Below, one piece after another: positions 14,125 to 22,043 of a stretch of DNA of 22,434 nt (position 1 is the first letter of the stretch; each line of letters begins with the position of its first letter). The notes under the pieces were generated by a model. The model did no database searches. It saw only the letters and a list, made by a program, of their open reading frames with translations, and had not been told where the DNA came from. A program made the translations under genes and the position numbers. This DNA is from a virus, in the IMG/VR virus record IMGVR_UViG_3300044846_002368, positions 1 to 22,434 of that record. The stretch is one strand, 5' to 3'.

Positions 14125-16742
14125 GCGTATGGGAATCAGCTGAGGGACGTTTAGGTCCTGCTGCAAGTTGGTATGCAACTCATAATTGGTCAATACTTCC
14201 TTGCTATGGAATCGTCGGAGGCCGCTGTACTTGTGGCGGCGCACACGTTGAGCCAAAAGATGTAGGCAAGCACCCATCACTTCCAGAGTGGAACAAGTTC
14301 GCGACTACAGACGCTGCAACTGTTAACTCTTGGTGGGACAGAGATCCAAACATGAACATCGGTGTCATGTGTCGTTCAAGTGGATTTTTTGTAATTGATA
14401 TTGATCCGCGCTCAGGTGGACCAGATTCATTTGAAAAGTTTGAAGCTTTAGTCGAAGGATTCCTGCCTCCAACAGTTGAGGCAATCACAGGTGAGTACAC
14501 AATCGCAGGTGGAAAAGTTATGCGAGGACGTCACCTATTTTATAAGTGTGAAGAGTCAGAGCAGCTCGTTGGAAATCTTAAGAAAGCAAATCTTCCGGGC
14601 GTTGATATTAAGCACAACGGATATGTTCTCATTACTCCGTCACGACACTTCTCTGGAGTTTGTTACGAGTGGGCACCAGGACATGCGCCGTGGGAAATTG
14701 AGATGGCAACCGCACCTGAAGAGCTATTGCAGTCTCTGCGTAAAAAGAATAGTCGACGCGGTGGCACAAATCTTGGTGAAGGCGACTGGAGTTTCCTAGA
14801 GGATCTAGACTTTGCAGGCGAGCGTATCGACGTCGAGCGTTTGCTTGAAGAAGGAATTGAGGAAGGCTCACGCGCGGTTGATATCTACTCGATGACGTGC
14901 GCACTTGCTAATAAGTTCCCGGTTAACACAGAGGCTGGAAAGCTTGCTGTTGAAACAATGATGATTCGCTTTAACGCTGAAAAAGTACGTCCGCCGCTTG
15001 AGCTTGAAGGCCAAGGCGGATTGTTAATGCACGTTCGCAGAGCTATACAGTTTGTTATTGACAATCCAAAATCAGAGCGCATGTGGCCAGGATTACAAGA
15101 ATGGGCTAACAAGTCTCAAGATGAAACACGTTCTAAGCCTGCAAAACAAAAGGAAATTAGAACAACTGAAAATTATTCACCGCAGGACACGTATAACATG
15201 CCTGGAACTATCGGCGGATCTATTACACAGTCTATAACAGACGGTGATTCAATTTCCGAGGCATCAAGTCTTTTAAAGATGGATGTACCTAAGGACGTTG
15301 ACGCGGTTAACGAAAATGACGGCGGAGAACCTGGTAAGCGCACACTTACAGATACAGGAAACGGTCGTCGTCTTGTAGACTCGTTTGGTCCTGCAATTCG
15401 TTACACACCTGGACTTGGTTGGTTTCACTGGGACGGCGGATACTGGAAGCCTGACGTAGAAAATCTTGAACTACAGGAGTTAACAAAGAAGCTTGCACCG
15501 GTTATTGCATCCGAGGTTGTTAACTACGAGGATGCAGACAAGCAGTCAGAGTTAATGAAGTGGGCACTGCAGGCTAAGTCTAACTCGCGCATCGCAGGCT
15601 GTATTGAAAACGCAACGTCCGATCCTCGTGTACAGGTTGAGGTTAACGCCTGGGACTCAGATGAAACACTGCTTGGTGTTGCAAACGGAGTTATTGATCT
15701 TCGTACTGGTGAATTACTTAAAGGCCGTCCTGATTTATTTATTACACGCCGCGCACCTGTTGCATACACGCCAGGAATGCGAAATGTTAAGTGGGAACAG
15801 TTCTTAGATTTTGCAACAGGTGGAGACAGAGAATTACAGGATTGGTTGCAGCGTGCAGCTGGATACTCGCTAACTGGTCTACGTACGTACGACGTAATGT
15901 TTTTAATTTACGGACCTGCTGGTTCAGGTAAGAACACATTAGTTGAAGCTTTAGTAAAGTGCATGGGCACGCAACAATATGCGTGGCCGTTAGACTCTTC
16001 TATCCTTGCACAAAACGACGGACAGGCTAATGGCTCAGATCTTTATCACTGGGCTGAGCTGCGCGGACGTCGTATGGTATGGGTTGACGAACTTCCAGAG
16101 TCTGAAAGACTTAAGGAAAACTCAGTTAAGAAACTTACAGGCTCTTCTGAAATCTCAGCTCGTTCACCTGGTGAAAAACCGTTTACATTTTCTTCTCGCG
16201 CAAAACTTTGGGTAACTACAAATCACCGACCTATCATTAACGATGATGCGATGTGGCGTCGTATTCGTCCCGTGCCGTTAACAAACGTTCCTGAAAGTCC
16301 AGACCCAGACCTAAAGCACTACATCTTTGATCCTGAAGGAGCCCTTCCAGCGGTTCTATCCTGGGCAGTTGAGGGCGCGATTAAATTGCTTGGATCTTCC
16401 GCACGTGATGCGTTAGGAACATGTAAAGTTGTATCCGAGGCATCTGAAATTTACAGAAAGAACGAAGACCGTATCGGTATTTTCTTAAACGAAGAGACAA
16501 AGGAGTCTGAGGGAACGGTAGTTCCTATCAAGGCTTTGTACTCCGTCTATCGCGCATGGAGTGAAGAGCGCGGTGAAAGACCAATGACACAGATTGCATT
16601 CCAGCGTAAAATATCGGATCGTGGAATGACTGTAGTCGGTCTTGGTTCAAAGGCAGAAATTCAAGGTCGTGTACTTCTTCCGCGCGCTGTACAAACAGGC
16701 GAGGTCGACTGGGGTCTTGCTTCACGCTATTCTCGCGGTTAG
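14121..16742 (+). CDS. Primase-polymerase fused to SF3 helicase
   Basis: An 873-aa replication protein. The N-terminal part is a bifunctional primase-polymerase domain: FFVIDIDPR at 89-97 holds the catalytic D-x-D (D93, D95), GRHLFYK at 136-142 is the s-x-H motif, and VDIKHNGYVLITPS at 161-174 is the third motif. Cys28, Cys36 and Cys38 near the start may bind metal. After a polar linker (about 330-410), the C-terminal half is a D5-like superfamily 3 helicase: Walker A GPAGSGKN at 598-605, Walker B VWVDE with D656 and E657, motif C TTNHRP around N701, and the arginine-finger-like WRRIRP. A winged-helix tail follows (SVYRAWSEERGERPMTQIAF). It would prime and unwind phage DNA. Length and domain order match phage and satellite PrimPol-helicases. 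AGGG lies 9 nt before the ATG. First gene of a plus-strand block ending with lysis. Confidence 0.93.
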   Translation: MSVWESAEGRLGPAASWYATHNWSILPCYGIVGGRCTCGGAHVEPKDVGKHPSLPEWNKFATTDAATVNSWWDRDPNMNIGVMCRSSGFFVIDIDPRSGGPDSFEKFEALVEGFLPPTVEAITGEYTIAGGKVMRGRHLFYKCEESEQLVGNLKKANLPGVDIKHNGYVLITPSRHFSGVCYEWAPGHAPWEIEMATAPEELLQSLRKKNSRRGGTNLGEGDWSFLEDLDFAGERIDVERLLEEGIEEGSRAVDIYSMTCALANKFPVNTEAGKLAVETMMIRFNAEKVRPPLELEGQGGLLMHVRRAIQFVIDNPKSERMWPGLQEWANKSQDETRSKPAKQKEIRTTENYSPQDTYNMPGTIGGSITQSITDGDSISEASSLLKMDVPKDVDAVNENDGGEPGKRTLTDTGNGRRLVDSFGPAIRYTPGLGWFHWDGGYWKPDVENLELQELTKKLAPVIASEVVNYEDADKQSELMKWALQAKSNSRIAGCIENATSDPRVQVEVNAWDSDETLLGVANGVIDLRTGELLKGRPDLFITRRAPVAYTPGMRNVKWEQFLDFATGGDRELQDWLQRAAGYSLTGLRTYDVMFLIYGPAGSGKNTLVEALVKCMGTQQYAWPLDSSILAQNDGQANGSDLYHWAELRGRRMVWVDELPESERLKENSVKKLTGSSEISARSPGEKPFTFSSRAKLWVTTNHRPIINDDAMWRRIRPVPLTNVPESPDPDLKHYIFDPEGALPAVLSWAVEGAIKLLGSSARDALGTCKVVSEASEIYRKNEDRIGIFLNEETKESEGTVVPIKALYSVYRAWSEERGERPMTQIAFQRKISDRGMTVVGLGSKAEIQGRVLLPRAVQTGEVDWGLASRYSRG

Positions 16743-16750
16743 GAACTACC

Positions 16751-17416
16751 ATGCGCAAGCATAACACAACAAAAGGCGTAATGCCTCTAGTGCTTTTTAT
16801 TATCATAGCAAACTCAACAGGAGCGTTTGCGGCGGATAAGCCGAAAACATTTGCAACGGTAGACGCTGGAATTAAGGCACTTAAAATTGCGCCTGACGTT
16901 CGTGAAGGATACGCGCGCTCGCAATTTAAGCACTGGTCAGATCTTGATAAGAACGGTTGCAGTACACGCAACGACGTGATTATCCAGGAGGCTCTTGTTA
17001 AGCCTAAGGTTGAAGCTGGTTGCAAGATCGTAAAGGACACAGGCAAGTGGTACTCCGCGTATGACGGATTAACAGTTACAAATTTTTCTGGACTAGACGT
17101 TGACCATATGGTTCCTCTAGCCGAGTCATGGGATTCAGGCGCTAAGACGTGGGATAAGGCTAAGCGCGAGGTATACGCAAATGACATGGGAGACGTTAAC
17201 GCGTTGATTGCTGTCACCGCAGCGACTAATCGCTCTAAGTCAGATCAGGATCCAGCCGACTGGCTACCTGCAAAGGACGTTTGCACATACATTAAGAATT
17301 GGGTTCACGTAAAACTACGTTGGTCACTTACAGTTGACGATAAAGAACTCAAGGCAATTAAGGATGCAAACGCAAAGTGTCCTAAAACTAAGATCTCTGT
17401 TGTTATAGTAAAATAA
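16751..17416 (+). CDS. Secreted HNH endonuclease (DUF1524/GmrSD C-terminal-like)
   Basis: A 221-aa protein with an N-terminal signal peptide: a basic start (MRKHNTTK), a hydrophobic core at 10-20 and an A-F-A cleavage site near residue 27. The mature part has the HNH layout of secreted actinobacterial nucleases: WSDLDKNGCSTRNDV (62-76), the catalytic LDVDHMVPLAESW (115-127, His119), VYANDMGDVNALIAV (141-155), NRSKSDQDPADWLP (160-173) and CTYIKNWVHVKLRW (178-191). Cys70, Cys91, Cys178 and Cys214 could form disulfides, fitting an exported enzyme. AGGA lies 7 nt before the ATG, overlapping the primase stop. Likely a metal-dependent DNase acting outside the cytoplasm. Export is inferred from the leader; its use to the phage is unknown. 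The context, between replication and lysis genes, is unusual for this family. Confidence 0.88.
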   Translation: MRKHNTTKGVMPLVLFIIIANSTGAFAADKPKTFATVDAGIKALKIAPDVREGYARSQFKHWSDLDKNGCSTRNDVIIQEALVKPKVEAGCKIVKDTGKWYSAYDGLTVTNFSGLDVDHMVPLAESWDSGAKTWDKAKREVYANDMGDVNALIAVTAATNRSKSDQDPADWLPAKDVCTYIKNWVHVKLRWSLTVDDKELKAIKDANAKCPKTKISVVIVK

Positions 17417-17422
17417 TAGATT

Positions 17423-18097
17423 ATGTCTGCCGTCTATGCTCTCGTGTCATCTGGTGAACCAGACATAGTTCGCTATGTCGGAAGAACTAAGCCAGACTCA
17501 CCGGAGCGCCGTCTTAGGGATCATAAGAACGATGCTAAGGCTGGCGGGAAGTATCACGTTCACAACTGGATTAGAAAAGTACAAGATAGCGGAAACACTG
17601 TAGTTGCAATAACTCTAGAGTCTGATCTTACATGGGAAGAGTCTGGTAGGCGAGAAATACATTGGATAGCGTATTACAAAGAACAAGGCTTCGATCTAAC
17701 CAATATGACCTCCGGCGGTGATGGTGCTCCTGATCTATCAGAAGAAGTTCGTCTAGCTATGTCTGCTAAAATGCGTGGAAAAGGGCACCCACAGCCAGAA
17801 GAGACAAGAAGAAAAATAAGTGAAACGCGTAAGAAGTTAAAAATTAAAGCTTCAGATGAAACTAAAGAAAAGCAAAGAAAAGTAAAGTTAGGAAAGCCAG
17901 TTTCTGAAGAAACTAAAATAAAAATAAGTAGAGGAAGTACTGGAAAAAAGAAGTCTGAGGCTACACGACGAAAAATGTCAGCATGGCAAATTGGTCGAGT
18001 GCTGTCAGACGAACATAAAGAAAAAGTAAAGAATACACTAAAAGAATACTACTCAGAGGAGTCAGGTAGACTTCCTGGCGGAAGAAAGAGAAAATAA
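17423..18097 (+). CDS. GIY-YIG homing-type endonuclease with NUMOD3 repeats
   Basis: A 224-aa protein. The N-terminal GIY-YIG nuclease domain shows YALV (Tyr5), VRYVGR (16-21), an R-x-x-x-H helix (RRLRDHK, 29-35), an Glu-containing helix (WEESGRREIHWIAYY, 71-85) and Asn94 in LTNMTSGGDG. Residues about 104-210 hold Lys-rich NUMOD3-like DNA-binding repeats (MRGKGHPQPEETRRKIS, GKPVSEETKIKIS, GKKKSEATRRKMS, LSDEHKEKVKN). This is the architecture of free-standing phage homing endonucleases. It lacks a ribosome site and begins 6 nt after the nuclease gene; its stop overlaps the endolysin start (TAATG). The 3' half is much more A-rich than its neighbours, a sign of separate acquisition. No intron boundaries are evident because neighbouring genes are intact. 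Confidence 0.88.
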   Translation: MSAVYALVSSGEPDIVRYVGRTKPDSPERRLRDHKNDAKAGGKYHVHNWIRKVQDSGNTVVAITLESDLTWEESGRREIHWIAYYKEQGFDLTNMTSGGDGAPDLSEEVRLAMSAKMRGKGHPQPEETRRKISETRKKLKIKASDETKEKQRKVKLGKPVSEETKIKISRGSTGKKKSEATRRKMSAWQIGRVLSDEHKEKVKNTLKEYYSEESGRLPGGRKRK

Positions 18098-18909
18098 TGA
18101 GCGAAAATACATATAACGCGCCTGCGCCATCAGCAGCCGTGCCGCAAGGAACAGCTGCACGTCTTATCGAGGTAGCTTTATCTCAAGTGGGTTACGTCGA
18201 AGGGCCCAAAGACAATGCCACGAAATACGGGGAGTTCACAAAGGCAAACTTCTTGCCTTGGTGCGGTTCTTATGTAAATTGGTGCGGAAATAAAGCTGGA
18301 GTAAAGATTCCTAACACCGTTTCAACGGTTGCAGGGTCAACTGCATTTAAGAAGATGAAGCGCTGGTATGACAACGACGGAGTTAACACTCCACAACCTG
18401 GCGACATCGTTTACTTTGACTTCCCAGGAGACGGTGTAGACCGCATCTCGCACGTAGGTATCGTCGTAAAGGATAACAAGGACGGCACAATGATCTGCCT
18501 AGAGGGAAACACCTCAGGCAACGCTAAGGGTGACCAGCGCAACGGAGGGGAAACCTGTAAGAAGGAGCGCGGCTACCTAAAGAACAACAAGAAGAAACTT
18601 CTTGTCGGTGTTGTTGGTTGGGGTCGTCCTGACTACGCGGGATCTGCAGCTGCTCCAGTTGCAGTTAAAGAAGTAAAGGAAAAGGATACAACAGGCAAGG
18701 TTTATCCTGGAGAGACAATCGACCCAGGTGAGTCTGGCATTCACGTTAAGACTATTCAAGCGGCGCTTGAAATCAAGCCAGTCGATGGTCAATTCAGCCC
18801 GGTCACAAAGAAGGCTGTCATGGCCCACCAAAAAGCTAAGAAGCTACCTGCAACGGGTATCGTTGATGAAAAAACTTGGAAAAGTATTACCGGATTGCCC
18901 GTAAAGTAA
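18097..18909 (+). CDS. Endolysin: CHAP amidase/peptidase with C-terminal peptidoglycan-binding domain
   Basis: A 270-aa lysin. Residues about 20-178 form a CHAP domain: PWCGSYVNWC with catalytic Cys56, ISHVGIVV with His119, and CLEGNTS with Glu136/Asn138 as the third position, ending VGWGRPDY. CHAP enzymes cut amide or peptide bonds in peptidoglycan. After an Ala/Lys linker (181-200), residues about 203-266 form a peptidoglycan-binding type 1 domain (DPGESGIHVKTIQAALEIKP, then ATGIVDEKTWKSI). There is no signal peptide, so a holin would be needed to release it. The start overlaps the homing endonuclease stop; a purine-rich AGAAAGAGAA lies upstream. It is followed by a terminator. The extra Cys63 in the WC motif and Cys134 and Cys154 are of unknown role. 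Confidence 0.93.
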   Translation: MSENTYNAPAPSAAVPQGTAARLIEVALSQVGYVEGPKDNATKYGEFTKANFLPWCGSYVNWCGNKAGVKIPNTVSTVAGSTAFKKMKRWYDNDGVNTPQPGDIVYFDFPGDGVDRISHVGIVVKDNKDGTMICLEGNTSGNAKGDQRNGGETCKKERGYLKNNKKKLLVGVVGWGRPDYAGSAAAPVAVKEVKEKDTTGKVYPGETIDPGESGIHVKTIQAALEIKPVDGQFSPVTKKAVMAHQKAKKLPATGIVDEKTWKSITGLPVK

Positions 18910-18938
18910 ACCTTTTAGGTATATAGTAATACTAGTTT

Positions 18939-18962
18939 TTGACGTCCCGGGAGAGAGCGTCT
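18939..18962. repeat. Short inverted repeat after the endolysin gene
   Basis: Near this position GACG and CGTC flank a TCCCGGGA palindrome followed by GAGAG. It sits between the endolysin stop and the stronger terminator hairpin. It has no downstream T-run; it may add to transcript-end structure or be incidental. Confidence 0.25.
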
Positions 18963-18970
18963 AAAACATA

Positions 18971-19016
18971 AAGAGCCGGACATGTGAGTAATCACGCGTC
19001 CGGCTCTGTCTTTTTT
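18971..19016 (+). terminator. Bidirectional terminator between convergent genes
   Basis: The arms 18972-18981 and 18998-19007 pair perfectly over 10 bp, and an inner GTGA/TCAC stem extends the hairpin. On the plus strand it is followed by GTC and six T. On the minus strand TTTATGTTTT follows. It lies after the endolysin stop at 18909 and after the end (19067) of the convergent minus-strand operon, so it can end both. Confidence 0.88.
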
Positions 19017-19066
19017 ACTTCTTTAAATCTTTCCTGTCATCACCATAAGCTACTGTATCTCCTTAG

Positions 19067-19282
19067 TTATTCAGCATTGATTATTGCCTTAGTCCCATCA
19101 AAAGTCATTACGCCTTCACAGGCAAAGTAAGCAAGTTTTCCTAAAAATGTTTTACAAGGGACATTGACTTCTATTTCGCCAACTACCCATTCCTGTAAAA
19201 GTTTAGTACGATCTTGGTTTGTTTCGGTAATACTCCAAGGCGCCTCTTGTCTCCTGCTAAAGTTAAAGAAGTAATAACTCAT
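19067..19282 (-). CDS. Small protein of unknown function at the end of the adhesin operon
   Basis: A 71-aa protein (MSYYFFNFSRRQEAPWSI, ending DGTKAIINAE). I do not recognise it. It begins with an aromatic-rich stretch, has two Cys (in NVPCKTF and FACEG) and no membrane span or signal peptide. The ATG overlaps the stop of the gene before it in a TAATG junction and no clear ribosome site is present, so it probably depends on coupling. Its position after a structural gene suggests a small virion or assembly protein. It is a real gene by virtue of the overlap and gap-free operon, but the function is unknown. Confidence 0.6.
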   Translation of the reverse strand: MSYYFFNFSRRQEAPWSITETNQDRTKLLQEWVVGEIEVNVPCKTFLGKLAYFACEGVMTFDGTKAIINAE

Positions 19283-19590
19283 TATACTACTGAGTTGGGG
19301 TCTACAGGATAATCAAAAGGTGGTTTCCATTGTAAGTTATATTCATCAAGTATCCAGTCATCTGCTGGACACGGCGCAATAAAAGCATCTCTAACAGGGT
19401 CGTAAGTAAACCCGATACCAGCGTAGTTAAATCTAATGTTGTTATTATAAGAAGTTCTTATACAACGTTGCCCTCTAAAATTGCCATACCATTCTTCAGG
19501 GCTTAACCCTTCAATAGTCTCAGTCTCGTCAATACCTGTGATGACCTCGGTAACAATATTATTTTCGTCTAAAAATGCATAGTGTGCCAT
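19282..19590 (-). CDS. Small phage structural protein (MAHYAFLDENN type)
   Basis: A 102-aa protein with the layout of a small structural protein frequent in cyanophages and other environmental phages: MAHYAFLDENNIVTEVI at the start, RTSYNNNIRFNYAGIGFTYD in the middle, VRDAFIAPCPADDWILDE near the end, and a final Pro-rich strand (PPFDYPVDP). Such proteins are found with tail fibres and are probably virion components. The start overlaps the adhesin stop (TAATG) and the end overlaps the next ATG in the same way, so all three genes should be translated together. No catalytic residues are seen. The family assignment is from memory of its N-terminal and YAGIG motifs. Confidence 0.78.
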   Translation of the reverse strand: MAHYAFLDENNIVTEVITGIDETETIEGLSPEEWYGNFRGQRCIRTSYNNNIRFNYAGIGFTYDPVRDAFIAPCPADDWILDEYNLQWKPPFDYPVDPNSVV

Positions 19591-20948
19591 TAGAAAGTTA
19601 TAGTTCCTGTTCCCGCTGTAAAGCGATAGACGCGATAACCTGCGCGGCTTGGTTGGTTATATGTTAATCCGCTAATTGAAGTAGGTGCTGGGAAACTGTC
19701 TGGGTAGGCAATAATTACAATACCTGAACCACCGCTTGCGCTTGATCCCATACCAACATAACCGCCACCACCGCCGCCTGTGTTTGCTGTTCCAGCAACA
19801 CTTGAACCGCCGCCGCCACCAACGCCGCCTACACCTGCTGGACCTTCACCAACAGGGTATTGGAAGCCACCAGCACCTCCACCGCCACCAGCGTAAGGAG
19901 TAGATGTGCCACTGATAGAAGTATAAGAACCTGCGCCACCGCTACCGCCAGTAGCGCTGTAAGTTGCTGCGCCATTGCCGCCTGCAGCGCTTGCACCACC
20001 GCCGCCGCCTTGAGAACCTGGACTTGAAGGAGGACCATCGCCACCTTTATTTCCTTGACCTGATGTTCCTGCAGCACCAGCTACACCTACCTGAGCAGAA
20101 CCACCACCTGACCCACCAGTGTTAGGACCAGTATTAGTAGTATATCCAAGGCGTCCTTGCCCACCGCCAGTCGATGTTATAGAAGAAAATACAGAGTTAG
20201 AACCATTAGTAGTGCTGCCTGCCCCAACAGTTACCGTGTACGCAACTCCTGTTGATACACCAAGAGTTGAAGCCCGATAACCACCCGCACCGCCGCCGCC
20301 GCCACTAAACCCAGGGCCACCGCCTCCGCCTGCAACGACAAGGTACTCAACGCTAGATAAAGCAGGAGCAACTGGAGTCACTGAGTTAGACGCAGAGCTT
20401 GCTGCTGAGGTTCCATTAGCATTAGTTGCAGTAACGGTAAATGTATATGCGACTCCATTAGAGCCTGAGACTGTAATTGGGCTTGCACCTGTTCCAGTTT
20501 GTCCACCTGATGATGTTGCCGTGAATACGCTAACTGCAGCTCCGCCGTTTGCACCTGCCGTGTAGGTAACTGTAGATGATGCGTTACCTGCCGTGGCAGA
20601 CCCGATGGTTGGTGCCTGCGGGACCGTTGTTGCAGTGATCGAGTTAGATGCGCTAGACGCACCTGACGTGCCAATCGCTGATGTAGCAGTTACAGTGAAT
20701 GTATAAGCTGTCGCAGACTGCAACCCTGTTACAGTTATAGGTGAGCTTGCGCCTGTCCCCGTATAGCCGCCTGGGCTTGAGGTAACTGTGTAAGAGCTGA
20801 TAGGTAACTTACTTGTAGGAGCTGTGAATGTTACAGTTGCTGCGCCATTGTTGTATGCTCTCGAGGTACCTACGTCAGTTGCAGTGCCAATAGTTGGAGC
20901 AACTGGTGCGCTTTTAGCGCCTGAACCTTGTGCTCCGATGATTGGCAT
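19590..20948 (-). CDS. Adhesin with two fibronectin III domains and a glycine-rich domain
   Basis: A 452-aa protein. After a short start (MPIIGAQGSG), residues about 15-108 and 109-193 form two fibronectin III-like domains; each has YTFTVTATxxxGTSxASSASN near its end. A sequence V-E-Y-L-V-V-A leads into a glycine-rich domain (about 200-420) with many GGGGG runs, ending GSGIVIIAYPD. Such domains form polyglycine sandwiches in tip adhesins (phage S16 gp38 is the model) and recur in phage receptor-binding proteins. The end (YRVYRFTAGTGTITF) is a beta strand set. It begins 14 nt after the recombinase stop, with TAGAAT exactly 6 nt before the ATG and no ribosome site. Likely host-receptor binding; the Gly runs are prone to variation. 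Confidence 0.85.
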   Translation of the reverse strand: MPIIGAQGSGAKSAPVAPTIGTATDVGTSRAYNNGAATVTFTAPTSKLPISSYTVTSSPGGYTGTGASSPITVTGLQSATAYTFTVTATSAIGTSGASSASNSITATTVPQAPTIGSATAGNASSTVTYTAGANGGAAVSVFTATSSGGQTGTGASPITVSGSNGVAYTFTVTATNANGTSAASSASNSVTPVAPALSSVEYLVVAGGGGGPGFSGGGGGAGGYRASTLGVSTGVAYTVTVGAGSTTNGSNSVFSSITSTGGGQGRLGYTTNTGPNTGGSGGGSAQVGVAGAAGTSGQGNKGGDGPPSSPGSQGGGGGASAAGGNGAATYSATGGSGGAGSYTSISGTSTPYAGGGGGAGGFQYPVGEGPAGVGGVGGGGGSSVAGTANTGGGGGGYVGMGSSASGGSGIVIIAYPDSFPAPTSISGLTYNQPSRAGYRVYRFTAGTGTITF

Positions 20949-20954
20949 GTAGTT

Positions 20955-20960
20955 ATTCTA
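20955..20960 (-). promoter_or_regulatory. Possible leaderless -10 box before the adhesin gene
   Basis: TAGAAT on the minus strand lies 6 nt before the ATG at 20948, the same spacing as at 181 and 22050. No ribosome site precedes this ATG. The element lies in the 14-nt gap after the recombinase stop, so the adhesin could be transcribed independently of the recombinase. Confidence 0.35.
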
Positions 20961-20962
20961 TC

Positions 20963-21652
20963 TTACTTTGGTTCTTCTGATTGTTGATCTAACACATATT
21001 TAATACTAGAAGCAGACCACTTTCCGCCGTAGGCGGTAGGAATGCCTTCAACGTCAAGCATCCGCGCTATTACACGAAGAGAGAGACCTTTTTCTCTTTC
21101 TGCAATGATACGACTGCGAATCTCATCGGAGATCAACTGCTTGGGACCTAGATCTACACCCCATACCTGCCCACTGTCTCGTCTATGTTTATGTACATCC
21201 TTTTGGCGCTCTGCGATGATGCCTCGTTCCATCTCTGCAAGAGCGGACATGATTGTTGTGACGAACCTGCCTTGATACGTTGAGGTGTCAAGGTTGAGAT
21301 CAAGAAGGACTAGACGCCAGTTATTCTTAGCCGCGCGGTCTACGATTGACAAGAAGTCGGTGGTAGATCTTGCCAATCGGTCGATACGAGTAACAATCAA
21401 AGCCTGGGCAGTTCCGTTATCAAGTCTGGTTAGTGCGTCACGAAGCACGGGTCTGCCTGCGATTGACTTACCACTGCGACCTTCTTCAAGCAAGACTTCT
21501 ACGCTTGAGAAGCCTGCAAACTCGGCCGCATTGCGTAAAGTCTTCTCCTGAGCTTCCATACTCATGCCATCATTAACCTGCATCTGTGTGCTGACTCGGG
21601 CATACAAAAGTGCGTGTTCTACCTGCTTTTCAGGCTGTACATTCTTAGTCAA
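20963..21652 (-). CDS. Small serine recombinase (resolvase/invertase family)
   Basis: A 229-aa protein starting with TTG; AAGG lies 8 nt upstream. The catalytic domain has YARVSTQ with the nucleophile Ser21, the EEGRSGKS loop (57-63), and VTRIDRLARS (87-96) with Arg92 and Arg95. The long E-helix region contains ALAEMERGIIAERQKDV. The C-terminal part (180-222) is a helix-turn-helix with EKGLSLRVIARMLDVEGIPT and AYGGKWSASSIKYVL, like the DNA-binding end of resolvases. It is slightly longer than typical invertases (about 190 aa) and far too short for a large serine integrase. It would cut and rejoin DNA at specific sites: resolution, inversion or mobility. The adhesin follows immediately. TGTACA palindromes lie around its start. 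Confidence 0.92.
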   Translation of the reverse strand: MTKNVQPEKQVEHALLYARVSTQMQVNDGMSMEAQEKTLRNAAEFAGFSSVEVLLEEGRSGKSIAGRPVLRDALTRLDNGTAQALIVTRIDRLARSTTDFLSIVDRAAKNNWRLVLLDLNLDTSTYQGRFVTTIMSALAEMERGIIAERQKDVHKHRRDSGQVWGVDLGPKQLISDEIRSRIIAEREKGLSLRVIARMLDVEGIPTAYGGKWSASSIKYVLDQQSEEPK

Positions 21653-21740
21653 AAACAGTACCTTCTATCGCTAATGTACAATATTTCAATACCTACAACT
21701 ATACAAAGACATTGTACACCCTTAAGGTCAAGGATGTACG
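21636..21740. repeat. TGTACA palindromes and inverted repeat at the recombinase start
   Basis: TGTACA occurs at 21636-21641, 21675-21680 and 21713-21718 (steps of 39 and 38 bp), and TGTACG at 21735. The second and third extend into an 8-bp inverted repeat, TGTACAAT (21675-21682) and ATTGTACA (21711-21718), with a 28-bp spacer. They cover the recombinase promoter region, so they could be autoregulatory operators or recombination subsites. Confidence 0.4.
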
Positions 21741-21791
21741 GATTTTAACAGGGTTTAGGCGGTTTGGCAGGGCTTAAAGAATAAAAAATAG

Positions 21792-21917
21792 CTACTGCTG
21801 AAAGTCTGGAGGAACGAGCTCGTCTAGCTTCTCCCACATAGCTTTAAGGTCTAGATTGTTTAATTGCTCGCGTTGAGTTTCGGCGTCCTGTATAGTCTGT
21901 ATATCAAGTCTTTCCAT
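21792..21917 (-). CDS. Small acidic 41-aa protein of unknown function
   Basis: A short frame starting MERLDIQTIQDAETQREQL and ending LDELVPPDFQQ. It is polar, acidic and predicted helical, with one Trp. GGGG lies 5 nt before the ATG, and an extended -10 element (TGCTATGGT on the minus strand) is placed so that the transcript would start just before that site. The frame fills most of an otherwise empty gap of about 400 bp between the recombinase start and the gene at 22050. The promoter and ribosome site together make it a likely real gene. Unrecognised; it might be an early host-takeover or regulatory peptide. Confidence 0.55.
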   Translation of the reverse strand: MERLDIQTIQDAETQREQLNNLDLKAMWEKLDELVPPDFQQ

Positions 21918-21933
21918 ATGTACCCCGTACTTT

Positions 21934-21942
21934 ACCATAGCA
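21934..21942 (-). promoter_or_regulatory. Extended -10 promoter for the 41-aa gene
   Basis: On the minus strand the sequence reads TG-C-TATGGT. Its distance to the ATG at 21917 (16 nt) leaves room for a start point just before GGGG and the start codon. It is divergent from the TACTAT element serving the gene at 22050. Confidence 0.45.
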
Positions 21943-22037
21943 TAAGACTTCTTAGTAGGACTTCTTGGTGCCTTGGTAAGAAGTAAAATAATTTAAGATT
22001 CAACTACCCAAAAGCTATCACCGCAGGTTATTTGAGA

Positions 22038-22043
22038 TACTAT
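22038..22043 (+). promoter_or_regulatory. TACTAT box 6 nt before the 22050 start; leaderless candidate
   Basis: TACTAT is followed by 6 nt and then ATG, and no ribosome site lies in between. This is the same hexamer and spacing as at the sulfotransferase start on the opposite strand at the left edge. Transcription would begin at or within a base or two of the ATG. Confidence 0.45.

Noticed and set aside
16528-17217. Long minus-strand frame opposite the primase end and HNH gene
   Set aside because: It overlaps two well-supported plus-strand genes with intact catalytic motifs and shows no recognisable domain.
20963-21652. Prophage integrase
   Set aside because: At 229 aa it has only the catalytic domain and a short HTH end; large serine integrases have a zinc-ribbon and long C-terminal domain. 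No attachment core or tRNA gene is seen.
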